DNA from: Sandaracinus amylolyticus
Lineage (GTDB): Bacteria; Myxococcota_A; Polyangia; Polyangiales; Sandaracinaceae
NCBI RefSeq assembly: GCF_021631985.1
Contig: NZ_CP070225.1
Coordinates: 3,782,001-3,846,000 of the forward strand
DNA: 64,000 nt
Direction of reading: 5' to 3'
Part shown: positions 23,011 through 32,236 of the stretch, in pieces
Numbering within the stretch: position 1 is the first letter of the stretch
Layout: each line of letters opens with the position of its first letter
Made by a program: the position numbers and the translations under genes
The notes under the pieces: generated by a model
What the model saw: only the letters and a program-made list of their open reading frames with translations
Told to the model about the DNA's origin: nothing
Databases searched by the model: none

Positions 23011-24003
23011 ATGCTCGGCGGGGGTCAGGACGCGCTGCACGTGCTGCTCGAGCTGACACGTCGGCTCGCGGAGCCGATCGAGCTCGAGGCGCAGCTCCAG
23101 GCGACGACCGACGCCGCGCTCGCGATCCTGCCGGGCGATCACGCGAGCCTGCGTCTCTTCGACGAGGGCAAGAGCGAGCTGCTCTCGAGCGCGCGCTCGG
23201 GCACCGGCGTGACCCAGCCGCCCGCGACGTTCCGTCGCGGACAGGGCGTCGTCGGTGCGGTCGCGGAGAGCGGGCGATCGACGCTGGTGCCCGATGCGCT
23301 GGAAGATCCGCGCTTCGTCGCGCATCCGACGCAGGGCTTCGAGGTGCGCGCGGTGATCGCCGTGCCGCTGGTCGCGGGCGGCGAGGTGATCGGCGTGCTC
23401 TCGGTGTCGTCGGCGCGCGCCGCGACGTTCGGGCCCGAGGATCGCGATCTCGCGCAGCTGATCGCGAACTGTGCGGTGCCGGCGATCGAGAAGTCGCGCC
23501 TCGGGCGCCTCGCGATCACCGACTGGCTCACGCGCGCGTACAACCATCGGTATCTCGCGCCGCGTCTCGAAGAAGAGGTCGAGCGCGCGCGCCGCCATGC
23601 AGAGCCGCTCTCGCTCGCGCTGCTCGATCTCGATCACTTCAAGCGCGTGAACGACGCGCACGGACACGACGCGGGCGATGCGGTGCTGCGCGCGTTCGTC
23701 GATCGCGTGCGCGCCGAGGTGCGACGGCACGACGTGGTGGTGCGGCGCGGTGGCGAGGAGTTCGTGCTGATCATGCCGGAGACCGGCGCGGCCGATGCGT
23801 TCCTGGTCGCGGAGCGCGTGCGCACGCGCGTCGCGAGCGGGCCGATCGCGCTCGGTGAGGGGCGCGAGGCGGCGATCACGGTGTCGATCGGGATCGCGAC
23901 GTGGCGCGGCGAGCGCGCGCAGGCGCTCGAGCAGCGCGCCGATGCCGCGCTCTATCGCGCCAAGGGCGAAGGGCGCGACCGCGTGATCGTCGATCTCGAG
24001 TGA
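23011..24003 (+). CDS. Diguanylate cyclase, GAF-GGDEF
   Basis: The 330-residue protein has an N-terminal GAF sensor domain (about 20-160, including FRRGQGVVGAVAESG and VIAVPLVAGGEVIGVLSVSS) joined to a GGDEF domain (about 170-330). The active site is GGEEF at 247-251, a functional variant of GGDEF. An RxxD inhibitory site (R238-R-H-D241) stands five residues before it, so product feedback is expected. DLDHFKRVNDAHGHDAGD supplies the metal-binding Asp. It should make c-di-GMP in response to a ligand or redox state sensed by the GAF domain. Confidence 0.9.
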   Translation: MLGGGQDALHVLLELTRRLAEPIELEAQLQATTDAALAILPGDHASLRLFDEGKSELLSSARSGTGVTQPPATFRRGQGVVGAVAESGRSTLVPDALEDPRFVAHPTQGFEVRAVIAVPLVAGGEVIGVLSVSSARAATFGPEDRDLAQLIANCAVPAIEKSRLGRLAITDWLTRAYNHRYLAPRLEEEVERARRHAEPLSLALLDLDHFKRVNDAHGHDAGDAVLRAFVDRVRAEVRRHDVVVRRGGEEFVLIMPETGAADAFLVAERVRTRVASGPIALGEGREAAITVSIGIATWRGERAQALEQRADAALYRAKGEGRDRVIVDLE

Positions 24004-24010
24004 GCTCCGA

Positions 24011-25126
24011 TCACAGCGCGCCGTCGAGGATCCAGGTGGGATCGCGGGCGTCGGCGGTGGTGATCTGACCGAGGATCGCGTCGTTGCCGCGCAGCGAGCG
24101 ATCGAGCGCGATCTGGCCCGCCGGCGCTTCCTCGAGCGGCCAGTACGCAGCGAGCGTGGCGGTGCCGGTCGGCAGGCGCGTGAACGCCGACGCCTGGAGC
24201 GCGGCCGCGCTGCGCACCGTGCTCCAGATGCGGATCTCGTCGAGGTCGCCATCGAAGCGGCCGATCAGGAGCGGCTCGATGTTGAACGAATCGCCGATGT
24301 CGTCGGGGAAGTCGGCCATCGCGACGACGGTGAAGTTCACGTAGAGGAGCGTGCGCAGCACGGTGCCGGTGCGCTGGATCGTGAGCGCGACGTGCGTCCA
24401 CTCGCCGAACGCGTCGAAGGGCGCGCGCACCTCGCGGCGCTCGCTGCGCACGGTGGTCCAGCCCGCGACGAGCTCGATGCGGCCGTCGGCACCGGTCACG
24501 AGCTCGAAGACGAGGTGGCGCTGGCCGTCGTCCTGGCCCTTGCGCGCGATGATCCCGGTGCCGCGGGCGCGCATCCAGAGCTCGGTCGTGGTGTCCCCGC
24601 CGACGCGAAGACCGGGGCGATCGGGGACGAGGAGGTACTGATCGGGCGTGAACCGGAGCGCGGGCGAGCGACGGCCTGCGTCGATCGGGCCGGCATCGCG
24701 GGGGCCGGCATCGCGCGGCGGGCCGGCATCGCGCGGCGGGCCGGCGTCGCGCGGCGGGCCGGCGTCGCGCGGCGGACCGGCATCGCGCGGCGGGCCCGCA
24801 TCACGAGGACCTGCGTCGCGCGGCGGACCTGCGTCGATCGTGCCCGCGTCGAAGCGGCCTCCGTCGGACGGGCCGGCATCGTCGGGCACCGAGCCGTCGT
24901 CGGGCGGTGCCGCGTCGAAGGGGAACGTCGCGTCGACGTCGATCGGGAACCCCGCGTCCATCGCGGCATCCGAGCCGTCGCCCCCGTCGGATGGGGCGCT
25001 TCCGTCGAAGCCGATGCGCGCATCGACGGCGTCGATCGGTCCGTCTCCGCGCTCGCGCGCCTCGTAGCACCCGGTCAGCGCGATCGTGATCGCCAGCGCG
25101 ATCACGCAATTCGCGCGCGAAGTCAT
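24011..25126 (-). CDS. LamG-domain lipoprotein with Asp-Ala-Gly repeat linker
   Basis: The 371-residue protein has a lipoprotein signal (TIALTGC20), a long acidic linker (about 30-150) ending in tandem PPRDAG repeats, and a C-terminal concanavalin-like LamG/laminin-G type domain (about 155-371). The domain pattern is LWMRARGTGIIARKG, then GEWTHVALTIQRTG, FDGDLDEIRIWSTVRS and AYWPLEE. This fold usually binds glycans or matrix. An in-frame ATG 18 bp upstream (25144) is an alternative start. The Asp-Ala-Gly linker style recurs in the GH1 lipoprotein at 11.4 kb. Confidence 0.82.
   Translation of the reverse strand: MTSRANCVIALAITIALTGCYEARERGDGPIDAVDARIGFDGSAPSDGGDGSDAAMDAGFPIDVDATFPFDAAPPDDGSVPDDAGPSDGGRFDAGTIDAGPPRDAGPRDAGPPRDAGPPRDAGPPRDAGPPRDAGPPRDAGPRDAGPIDAGRRSPALRFTPDQYLLVPDRPGLRVGGDTTTELWMRARGTGIIARKGQDDGQRHLVFELVTGADGRIELVAGWTTVRSERREVRAPFDAFGEWTHVALTIQRTGTVLRTLLYVNFTVVAMADFPDDIGDSFNIEPLLIGRFDGDLDEIRIWSTVRSAAALQASAFTRLPTGTATLAAYWPLEEAPAGQIALDRSLRGNDAILGQITTADARDPTWILDGAL
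24689..24835 (-). repeat. Tandem 18-bp coding repeats (PPRDAG units)
   Basis: About eight tandem copies of an 18-bp unit, some shortened to 15 bp, encode (P)PRDAG in the lipoprotein linker. Near-identity of neighbouring units suggests recent slippage or unequal exchange, so copy number probably varies between strains. Confidence 0.75.
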
Positions 25127-25210
25127 GCTCCCCCAGCTCGACATACGAAGGGCGGCAGCATAGCGCGCGCTCGCTCGCACGTCGCTTGCGGGGCGCGGTA
25201 CAGTCCGCGC

Positions 25211-26218
25211 ATGACGCACACCATCGCGGTGTTGGGGGCGGGCGCGTGGGGCACGGCGCTCGCGAAGGCGCTCTCGGACAAGGGCCACTCGGTCCACCTC
25301 TGGTCGTGGCAGAAGCCGCATGCCGATGCGATCCAGCGCGATCGCGCGAACCAGGAGTTCCTGCCGGGCTTCGAGCTCGCGCCGACGCTGCGCGCGACGA
25401 GTGATCTCGCGGACGCGCTGAGCGGCGCGGACATGGTGCTCACGGCCGTGCCGACGCACGTGCTGCGCGAGGTGCTCGGCAAAGCCGCGCCCCACCTTCC
25501 GAAGGGCGCGCCGATCCTCAGCGTGAGCAAGGGGATCGAGATCAGCACGCTCAAGGTGGTCAGCGGGATCTTCGAGGACTGCGTCCCGAAGGAGGCGCTC
25601 GATCGCGTCGCGTACCTCGGCGGGCCGAGCTTCGCGAAGGAAGTCGCGGCGGGGATGCCGACCGCGGTCGTCGTCGCGTGCACGAGCCACGAGGTCGCGT
25701 GCCAGTGGCAGGAGGCGCTCGCGACCGATCGGCTGCGCGTCTACACGACCGACGACGTGATCGGCATCGAGCTCGGGGGCGCGCTCAAGAACGTGATCGC
25801 GATCGCGGCCGGCGTGAGCGACGGGCTCGGGTTCGGGCACAACTCGCGCGCGGCGCTGATCACGCGTGGGCTCGCCGAGATGACGCGCCTCGCCACCAAG
25901 ATGGGCGCGCACCCGCTCACCCTCGCGGGGCTCGGCGGGATGGGCGATCTCGTGCTGACGTGCACCGGGGATCTCTCGCGCAATCGCACGGTGGGCCTCG
26001 AGCTCGGCAAGGGACGCAAGCTCGACGACATCCTCGCCGGTATGACGCAGGTCGCCGAGGGCGTGAGGACCACGAAGGCGGCGTACGCGCTCGCGCAGCG
26101 CGAGGGCTGCGAGATGCCGATCACCGACGCGATGTACCGGATCCTCTACGAGGGGCAGTCGCCGCTCGAGGCGACCGTCGAGCTGATGACGCGTCGGAAG
26201 CGCGCCGAGCGCGACTGA
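25211..26218 (+). CDS. gpsA: Glycerol-3-phosphate dehydrogenase [NAD(P)+]
   Basis: This 335-residue cytoplasmic enzyme makes sn-glycerol-3-phosphate from dihydroxyacetone phosphate for phospholipid synthesis. The cofactor motif is VLGAGAWGTALAKAL near the N-terminus, followed by LTAVPTHVLREVL, SVSKGIE, the LGGPSFAKEVA catalytic-region block, ELGGALKNVIAIAAG containing the catalytic Lys, and GLGGMGDLVLTCTG with RNRTVGLELGKG. Length and all blocks are standard. Confidence 0.96.
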   Translation: MTHTIAVLGAGAWGTALAKALSDKGHSVHLWSWQKPHADAIQRDRANQEFLPGFELAPTLRATSDLADALSGADMVLTAVPTHVLREVLGKAAPHLPKGAPILSVSKGIEISTLKVVSGIFEDCVPKEALDRVAYLGGPSFAKEVAAGMPTAVVVACTSHEVACQWQEALATDRLRVYTTDDVIGIELGGALKNVIAIAAGVSDGLGFGHNSRAALITRGLAEMTRLATKMGAHPLTLAGLGGMGDLVLTCTGDLSRNRTVGLELGKGRKLDDILAGMTQVAEGVRTTKAAYALAQREGCEMPITDAMYRILYEGQSPLEATVELMTRRKRAERD

Positions 26219-26221
26219 GCG

Positions 26222-27163
26222 TCAGGGGGCGAAGCGGGCGATCGCTGAGACGACCTCGGCGATCATCGTTTCGCCTCCGTGGCCTTCGTCGTCGATGATC
26301 GTCAGCGTGCTCTTCGGCCACGCGCGCTGGAGCTGCCACGGCCACTCGAGCGGCGAGCTGATGTCGAGACGGCCGTGGATCATCGCGCCGGGGATGTGCG
26401 CGATGCGATCCATGCGGGAGAGCAGCGCGCCGTCGTCGAGGAAGCCGGCGTGCTTCCAGTAGTGGATCGTGAGCGTCGCGAACGTCCCGCGGAACACCGG
26501 ATCGTCGAAGAGCGGCTGCGGGCGGTAGCGCGGGTCGAGCGAGACGTGGGTGTCCTCCCACGCGCACCACGCGCGCGCCGCTTCGTCGCGCTCGATCGGA
26601 TCGGGTGAGGTGATGCGCTCGTGGTACGCGTCGATCACGCGCTGGCCGGGGCGGCGTTTCGAGGCCGCCTCGAAGCGCTCCCACTCCCGCGGGAAGACGC
26701 GGCGCAGATCCTCGGTGATCCACGTGACCTCGGCCGCGCTCGTCGACACGACGCAAATCAGCACGAGCTCGGTCACGCGCTCGGGGTGCGCCTGCGCGTA
26801 CGCGAGCCCGAGCGTGGTGCCCCACGAGACGCCGTGCACGAGCCACGCGTCGATGCCGAGGTGCTCGCGCAGCGCCTCGATGTCGGCGATCAGCGCGTCG
26901 GTCGTGTTCGTCGCGAGCGTGTCGAGCGCGTCGGTCACGCGCGGCGTGCTGCGCCCGCAGCCGCGCTGCTCGAGCGCGACGACGAGCCAGCGCTCGGGAT
27001 CGAAGCGGCGACGATGCCCCGTCAAGATCCCGCTGCCCGGACCCCCGTGGAGATAGAGCGCGGGCTTTCCCCGCGGGTTGCCCGAGGTCTCCCAGTGGAT
27101 CTCCTGGCCGTCGCGGGTGCGCAGCCTCCCCGTCGCGAGCGGGTCGATCGGAGGGAACGTCAT
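26222..27163 (-). CDS. pip: Proline iminopeptidase (alpha/beta hydrolase)
   Basis: This 313-residue S33-family peptidase releases N-terminal proline. The oxyanion motif HGGPGSG (39-45), nucleophile S113 in HGVSWGTTLGL, acid D266 in HGRLDISSP and H294 in DEGHGGET form a full triad, and FDPERWLVVALEQRGCGRS is typical of the family. The ATG overlaps the stop of the histidine kinase gene (ATGA), so the peptidase is translated from the same transcript as the sensor. No signal peptide is visible. Confidence 0.92.
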   Translation of the reverse strand: MTFPPIDPLATGRLRTRDGQEIHWETSGNPRGKPALYLHGGPGSGILTGHRRRFDPERWLVVALEQRGCGRSTPRVTDALDTLATNTTDALIADIEALREHLGIDAWLVHGVSWGTTLGLAYAQAHPERVTELVLICVVSTSAAEVTWITEDLRRVFPREWERFEAASKRRPGQRVIDAYHERITSPDPIERDEAARAWCAWEDTHVSLDPRYRPQPLFDDPVFRGTFATLTIHYWKHAGFLDDGALLSRMDRIAHIPGAMIHGRLDISSPLEWPWQLQRAWPKSTLTIIDDEGHGGETMIAEVVSAIARFAP

Positions 27164-28779
27164 CGCTCACCGATGTCGTCGTCGGGAGGCGGTCCCGCGT
27201 CGTTGCGCCAGCTCGAGAGCCCGACCGTGGGGCCGCCGCCCGCGAGGTTCGAGAACGGGAGCGACAAGCTCACGCGCGCGCCACCGCCCTCCGCGTTCTC
27301 CACCCATGCGCGCCCGCGATGCGCTTCGATGATGCGCTTCACCAGCGAGAGCCCGATGCCCGATCCGCGCGCGCTGCTCGCGCCGTTGCGCACCCGATAG
27401 AAGCGCTCGAACACGCGCTTGTGGTGCTCGTCGGGGATGCCCGGCCCGTGATCGCGCACCCGCACGTACGCGTGCCGGCGGCCGCGCTCGATCGTGACCT
27501 CGATCGTCGAGCCCGCGCCGTACTTCATCGCGTTGTCGAGCAGGTTCATCACCGCGAGCAGGATCGCCTGCTCGTCGAAGCGCACCGCGGGCACTTCTCC
27601 GATCACCTCGAGCTTCACCTCGAGGTTCTCGCGCTCGAGGCGATAGCGGAACGTGTCGATCGCGCGCGCGACGATGTCGGCGAGATCGCCCTCGCGCATC
27701 TGGTAGGTCTGCTTGCCGCGCTCGATCGCGCTGAAGTCGAGCACGTTGTCGATCAGCGCGGTGAGGCGCTCGCTCTCGCGCGCGATGATCTGCAGGTACT
27801 GCTCGCGCTTCTTCTCGTCGCGCACCCGGCCCGTCATCAGCATCTCGCTGAACATCCGCACGACCGAGAGCGGCGTCTTCAGCTCGTGCGAGACGTTCGC
27901 GATGAACTCGCTGCGCAGCGCGTTGAGCCGGCTCTCCTTCACCGCGGCGTAGATGAGGAAGCCCACGCCCAGCAGCACGATCGCGAACGAGAGGCCGATC
28001 AGCGCGCTCTCCGTGTAGACCTGCTCCGCGCCGCGCACGATCAGCTCGGGCGCTTGCTTCGGTGCGATCTGGAGGCGCCATCCGTAGAGCGTCGTCGGGA
28101 AGCGACGACCCACGAGGTAGTCGCCGGCGCGCGCGATGCGGGACTGCCCGTAGACCAGGCGGTTGTCGTCGTCGACGACGTTGTACGAGACGCGCTCTTC
28201 CTCGTGCACGAAGAGCGTGGGGAACACCTCGCGCTCGATGAACCCGGTGTCGTGGTGCGCGATCAGGTAGTGGCGACGGCCCTCGTGGCGCACCGCGCGG
28301 TAGCTGATCAGATAGCTCGTGTCCGCGTAGGTGCGGTGGTGATGCCGCAGCACGCCGATGCGCTCTCGCTCGAGCTCGAGGTTCGGCAGGATGCGCTCGG
28401 TGAACACCTTCAGGAAGTCACGACGCTCCTGCGCCGAGCAGCGACACGCGTAGCCGAGCACCTCGCCGCCGTCGTCGAGCACGAGGAACGCACGCACGCT
28501 CGGCGAGATGCGCTCGGCGAGCGGCTGCCAGGTGTCGGAGACCGCCTGGGGGCGCTCGAGATCGACGAGGTGGAACACCGCCTCGTCGCTCGTGATGATC
28601 ATCTGCTCGACGCGATCGACCTTCTCGTCGACGAGCACGAGCGTCGACGCGAGCACCGACTGCTCGCTCTCGCGCGCGAACTGACGCGCCGACTGGATGG
28701 AGAAATACCCGAGGATCCCGGCCGCGATCGCGATCGCGGGGATCAAGGCGAGGTACACGAGGCGCGAGCGCCACTCCAT
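27160..28779 (-). CDS. Membrane sensor histidine kinase
   Basis: The 539-residue protein has a membrane helix at about 7-27, an extracytoplasmic sensor region (about 30-255), a second helix at 258-280, then HisKA with phosphoacceptor H298 (FIANVSHELKTPLSVV) and an HATPase domain (NLLDNAMKYG, DHGPGIPDEH, GSGIGLSLVKRI). The sensor part has no Pfam-like motif I recognise; a CRCS pair near 112 might bind metal or form a disulfide. It is divergent from the response regulator gene, which is its likely partner, and overlaps the iminopeptidase gene downstream. Confidence 0.9.
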   Translation of the reverse strand: MEWRSRLVYLALIPAIAIAAGILGYFSIQSARQFARESEQSVLASTLVLVDEKVDRVEQMIITSDEAVFHLVDLERPQAVSDTWQPLAERISPSVRAFLVLDDGGEVLGYACRCSAQERRDFLKVFTERILPNLELERERIGVLRHHHRTYADTSYLISYRAVRHEGRRHYLIAHHDTGFIEREVFPTLFVHEEERVSYNVVDDDNRLVYGQSRIARAGDYLVGRRFPTTLYGWRLQIAPKQAPELIVRGAEQVYTESALIGLSFAIVLLGVGFLIYAAVKESRLNALRSEFIANVSHELKTPLSVVRMFSEMLMTGRVRDEKKREQYLQIIARESERLTALIDNVLDFSAIERGKQTYQMREGDLADIVARAIDTFRYRLERENLEVKLEVIGEVPAVRFDEQAILLAVMNLLDNAMKYGAGSTIEVTIERGRRHAYVRVRDHGPGIPDEHHKRVFERFYRVRNGASSARGSGIGLSLVKRIIEAHRGRAWVENAEGGGARVSLSLPFSNLAGGGPTVGLSSWRNDAGPPPDDDIGER

Positions 28780-28844
28780 CGGGGCCAGAGTCTAGGACGC
28801 GCGGCCCGATGCGGCCTCTCGGGAATGCTATGTTCGCCCGGCAC

Positions 28845-29537
28845 ATGGCGGCCCCCGAGCGACGCATCTTGCTCGTCGAGGACGACCCGGCGATCGCGCT
28901 CGGGCTCGTCGACTCGCTCGAGTTCGAGGGCTTCGCGGTCACCCACGCGCGCACGGGACACGAGGGCATCCAGCTCGCGCGCAGCGAGCATCCGGACTGC
29001 ATCATCCTCGACCTCATGCTGCCCGACACCAACGGCTATCGGGTGTGCGAGCAGATCCGCGCGCACGACACGCTGGTGCCGATCCTCATGCTCACCGCGC
29101 GCTCGCAGGAAGCGGACAAGATCCGCGGGCTCGACGCGGGCGCGGACGACTACGTGACGAAGCCGTTCAGCGTCGGCGAGCTCGTCGCGCGCATCCGCGC
29201 GATCTTCCGCCGCACCACGCGCGCGCAGATCACGGAGGCGCCGATCCGCATCGGCACTGCGTCGATCGATCCCGCGGCGCAGACGATGAAGCGCGGTCGC
29301 GAGACCACGTCGCTCTCGTTCTACGAAGTGCAGCTGCTGAAGTACTTGTTCGAGCGCGCGGGCCAGGTCGTCAGCCGCGAGGAGCTGCTCGACAAGGTGT
29401 GGGGCGTCGAGGGCAGCCCGACGAACCGCACGATCGACAACTTCATCGTGAAGCTGCGCAAGAAGATCGAGCCCAACCCCGAGAAGCCCGCGCACATCCT
29501 CACGGTGTACGGCTTGGGCTACAAGCTCGTCGTGTGA
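28845..29537 (+). CDS. OmpR-family response regulator
   Basis: The 230-residue protein has a receiver domain with the acidic pair D13/D14, phosphoacceptor D56 (IILDLMLPD), the TAR switch Thr and the conserved Lys (YVTKPF), then a winged-helix DNA-binding domain (about 130-230) ending VYGLGYKLVV. I chose the ATG at 28845 because the conserved sequence begins right after it; an in-frame ATG at 28809 adds 12 residues. A TATGTT -10-like element lies at 28829-28834. Divergence from the kinase gene across 65 bp suggests a shared, possibly autoregulated promoter region. Confidence 0.92.
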   Translation: MAAPERRILLVEDDPAIALGLVDSLEFEGFAVTHARTGHEGIQLARSEHPDCIILDLMLPDTNGYRVCEQIRAHDTLVPILMLTARSQEADKIRGLDAGADDYVTKPFSVGELVARIRAIFRRTTRAQITEAPIRIGTASIDPAAQTMKRGRETTSLSFYEVQLLKYLFERAGQVVSREELLDKVWGVEGSPTNRTIDNFIVKLRKKIEPNPEKPAHILTVYGLGYKLVV

Positions 29538-29555
29538 TCGGCTAGAAGCTCGCGC

Positions 29556-29945
29556 ATGAGCAAGCGCGAAGTCCTCTCGAGCGAGCACGCACCGAAGGCG
29601 ATCGGCCCCTATTCGCAGGGCATCCGGTGCGGACAGATGGTCTTCTTCTCGGGGCAGATCCCCCTCGACGCGAACGGCGAGTTCGTCGGCCAGGGCGACG
29701 TGCGCGCGCAGGCCGAGCAGGTGATGAAGAACATCGAGGCGCTGCTGAAGAGCGCCGGCCTCGGGTTCGACGACGTGGTGAAGGCGACGATGTTCCTCGT
29801 CGACCTCGCGGACTTCGCGACGGTGAACGAGATCTACGCGAAGCGGTTCGAGGGGATCGCGCCGCCGGCGCGGTCGACGATCCAGGTCGCGGCGCTGCCC
29901 CGTGGGGCGAAGGTCGAGGTCGAGATCATCGCGATCGCGGGCTGA
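29556..29945 (+). CDS. ridA: RidA-family enamine/imine deaminase
   Basis: This 129-residue YjgF/YER057c/UK114 protein hydrolyses reactive 2-aminoacrylate-type enamines released by PLP enzymes. The signature GPYSQGI appears near residue 17, R106 in the APPARSTIQVAALPRGAKVEVE block is the carboxylate-binding Arg of active RidA, and the C-terminal EVEIIAIAG is typical. It starts 18 bp after the response regulator stop and may be in that transcript. Confidence 0.93.
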   Translation: MSKREVLSSEHAPKAIGPYSQGIRCGQMVFFSGQIPLDANGEFVGQGDVRAQAEQVMKNIEALLKSAGLGFDDVVKATMFLVDLADFATVNEIYAKRFEGIAPPARSTIQVAALPRGAKVEVEIIAIAG

Positions 29946-29958
29946 GGTCCGGAACGAC

Positions 29959-30103
29959 CGAGCACGCGCACGAGCACGAGGACGAGCACGCGGGACGAGC
30001 AGGTGCACGCGCACGCGTCGCGGTGCGCCGCCGCCGTCGGAGACCCGTGCTCGTGCACGTGCGCGTGACGCGTGCTCGTCCTCGTGCCACCTGCGCGTGC
30101 TCG
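29959..30103. repeat. 145-bp long inverted repeat between ridA and the GH35-like gene
   Basis: Two outer arm segments pair perfectly: 29959-29970 with 30092-30103 (12 bp) and 29975-29992 with 30069-30086 (18 bp), separated by a 4/5-nt internal loop. The interior (about 29996-30066) contains a second imperfect palindrome rich in GTGCACG/CGTGCAC elements. The whole can fold as one long hairpin. It may act as a strong terminator, a processing site or a palindromic mobile element remnant. Confidence 0.65.
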
Positions 30104-30157
30104 GCCGTTTCTCGGCGCGCTGGCCTCCGCGGCCAACCCGACTATCCTCCGCCCCCG

Positions 30158-32236
30158 ATGAAACCCAAGAGGCCTGCGGCCCGCCCTGCCACGCGGGCTC
30201 GCGCCGTCCGTCGCGTGGGCGGCGTTCGCCTCGAGGACGGAGCACTGCGCATCGCGGATCGCAGCGTCCCGCTGCTCTGCGGCGCCGTGCACTACTGGCG
30301 CCTCGAGCGCGAGTCGTGGCGCGCTGCGCTCTCCGAGACACGCGCGCTCGGGATCCCGATCGTCGAGACCTACGTGCCCTGGCAGGTGCACGAGCTCGCG
30401 CCCGGCGACTACGACTTCGGGCAGCGCGATCCGCGCAAGGACGTCGGCGCGTTCCTCGATCTCGCGGCCGACCTCGGGCTCTACGCGTTCGTACGACCGG
30501 GGCCGCACATCAACTCCGAGATGACGTGGTTCGGGCTGCCCGAGCGCATCGTCTACGACAAGTCGATCCAGGCGCGCTCGCCGCGACAGAGCCCGGTCGT
30601 GCTCGGGTTCCCGCCGCGCATGTTCCCGGTGCCCTCGTACGCGAGCGAGCAGTACCACCTCGAGTCGCAGCGCTGGCTCGAGGCCGCCGCCGGGCAGCTC
30701 GCGCCGCGCCTCTGGCCGCAGGGCCCGATCGTGCTGCTCCAGGTCGACAACGAGGCCACCTACTGGTTCCGCGACTCCGCGTACGACCAGGACTACCACC
30801 CCGACGCGATCGCGGGCTGGCGCGCGTGGCTCGCGCAGCGCTACGGCACGCCGCACGAAGCAGGCAAGGCGCACCGCCGCGAGTACGCCGCGTGGGAGGA
30901 CGCGACGCCGCCCGAGCGCTTCGACGCCGAGACCCCCGAGCAGCTCGCGCTGCACCTCGACTGGGGCGCGTGGCGCGAGGAGCTGATCACGCGCTCGCTC
31001 GTGCGCTTCAAGAGCGCGATGTCGGGCGCGGGCCTCAAGGGCGTGCCGACCGTGCACAACCTCCCGCTCGGCGAGCAGGCCGCGCCGGTGAGCACGCCGC
31101 GCATCGAGGAGATCGTCGATCTCGTCGGGCTCGACTACTACCACGCACGCCGCGAGCACCGGACGATCAAGCGCCGCACGCTCTTCCTCGCGGGCAGCTC
31201 GCGCCTGCCGTTCGCGCCCGAGATGGGCGTGGGCGCGCCGCCCTGGTTCACGCCGCTCACCCACGAGGACTCGCTCTTCTGCGCGATGAGCGCGTGCGCG
31301 TACGGCCTGCGCGGGATGAGCCTCTACATGACCGTCGATCGCGATCGCTGGTATGGCGCGCCGATCGACGCGACCGGCAACCCGCGGCTCGAGGCGGGCG
31401 CGTGGAAGAGCTTCCTGCACGCGCTCACGAACGTCGGGTTCCATCGCCTCCAGCGGCGCGTCGAGGTCGGGCTCGCGCTGCCTCGCGAGTACTCGCGCCT
31501 CTCGCGCGCGACGCACCTCATGGGCGTGCTCTCGCCGATCACGCTCGAGGCGATCGGCGGCTCGCCGGTCGAGGCGTGCAGCGAGGAGCCGCTCGGCTTC
31601 GCGGGGCCGATCCAGGTGCTCTGGTGGACGATGATCGCGCGCTTCGCCGAGGCGCTCACCGCGGCGGGCGTGCCCTACGTCTACGTCGACGGCGATGCGC
31701 CCGAGGAGCGCTACGACGGGCTTCGCGTGGTGATCGCGCCGACCTACGAGTTCGCGTCGGTCGCGCGCTGGTCGCGGCTCTGCGACTTCGCGTCGGAGGG
31801 CGGCACCGTGGTGTTCGGTCCCGCGATGCCGACGCTCGACGACACGATGCGCGCGCGCCCCTTCGAGGTGCCGCGCAACGGGCGCAGGGTGCTGATCGAT
31901 CGCCCCGAGGACGCCGACGAGGTGGTGCGCACGCTCGTGCACGACCTCGGGCTCGAGACGCCCTTCCGCGCGTCGCCCGCGCCGGTCGAGACCACGGTGC
32001 ACGAGGACGACGGCGGGCCGCGCGTGCTCTTCGTGATCAACCCCGCGCCCGAGCGCATCGAGGCGACGATCGAGCTCCCCTACGCGATCGCGTTCGAGGA
32101 CACAGCGAGCGGTGATCGCTTCGCGGGCGATCGCTCGATCACGGTGCCGATGGCGCCCCACGCGTGCCGCATGCTCGTGGTGCGGCGGAGCGCGCAGGAA
32201 GAGGGCGCGCAGGCGACGGCCGGGAGGGTCTCGTGA
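30158..32236 (+). CDS. GH35/GH42-like glycoside hydrolase (beta-galactosidase type)
   Basis: The 692-residue protein has a clan GH-A barrel that begins LLCGAVHYWRLERESW and continues IPIVETYVPWQVHELAPGDYDF and YAFVRPGPHINSEM, the order found in family 35. The proposed acid/base is E199 in LLQVDNEATYW and the nucleophile E355 in LPFAPEMGVGAPPW. A Rossmann-like glutamine-amidotransferase-type segment (YRGLRVVIAP-like, about 525-560) and a beta C-terminus follow, as in GH35/42 proteins. No signal peptide is seen; the N-terminus is basic. The stop overlaps the GTG of the next gene. Confidence 0.82.
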   Translation: MKPKRPAARPATRARAVRRVGGVRLEDGALRIADRSVPLLCGAVHYWRLERESWRAALSETRALGIPIVETYVPWQVHELAPGDYDFGQRDPRKDVGAFLDLAADLGLYAFVRPGPHINSEMTWFGLPERIVYDKSIQARSPRQSPVVLGFPPRMFPVPSYASEQYHLESQRWLEAAAGQLAPRLWPQGPIVLLQVDNEATYWFRDSAYDQDYHPDAIAGWRAWLAQRYGTPHEAGKAHRREYAAWEDATPPERFDAETPEQLALHLDWGAWREELITRSLVRFKSAMSGAGLKGVPTVHNLPLGEQAAPVSTPRIEEIVDLVGLDYYHARREHRTIKRRTLFLAGSSRLPFAPEMGVGAPPWFTPLTHEDSLFCAMSACAYGLRGMSLYMTVDRDRWYGAPIDATGNPRLEAGAWKSFLHALTNVGFHRLQRRVEVGLALPREYSRLSRATHLMGVLSPITLEAIGGSPVEACSEEPLGFAGPIQVLWWTMIARFAEALTAAGVPYVYVDGDAPEERYDGLRVVIAPTYEFASVARWSRLCDFASEGGTVVFGPAMPTLDDTMRARPFEVPRNGRRVLIDRPEDADEVVRTLVHDLGLETPFRASPAPVETTVHEDDGGPRVLFVINPAPERIEATIELPYAIAFEDTASGDRFAGDRSITVPMAPHACRMLVVRRSAQEEGAQATAGRVS

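Noticed and set aside
29946-30157. Protein-coding continuation of ridA into the inverted repeat
   Set aside because: The ridA frame ends at a normal family length; frames through the repeat are low-complexity Arg/His/Glu.
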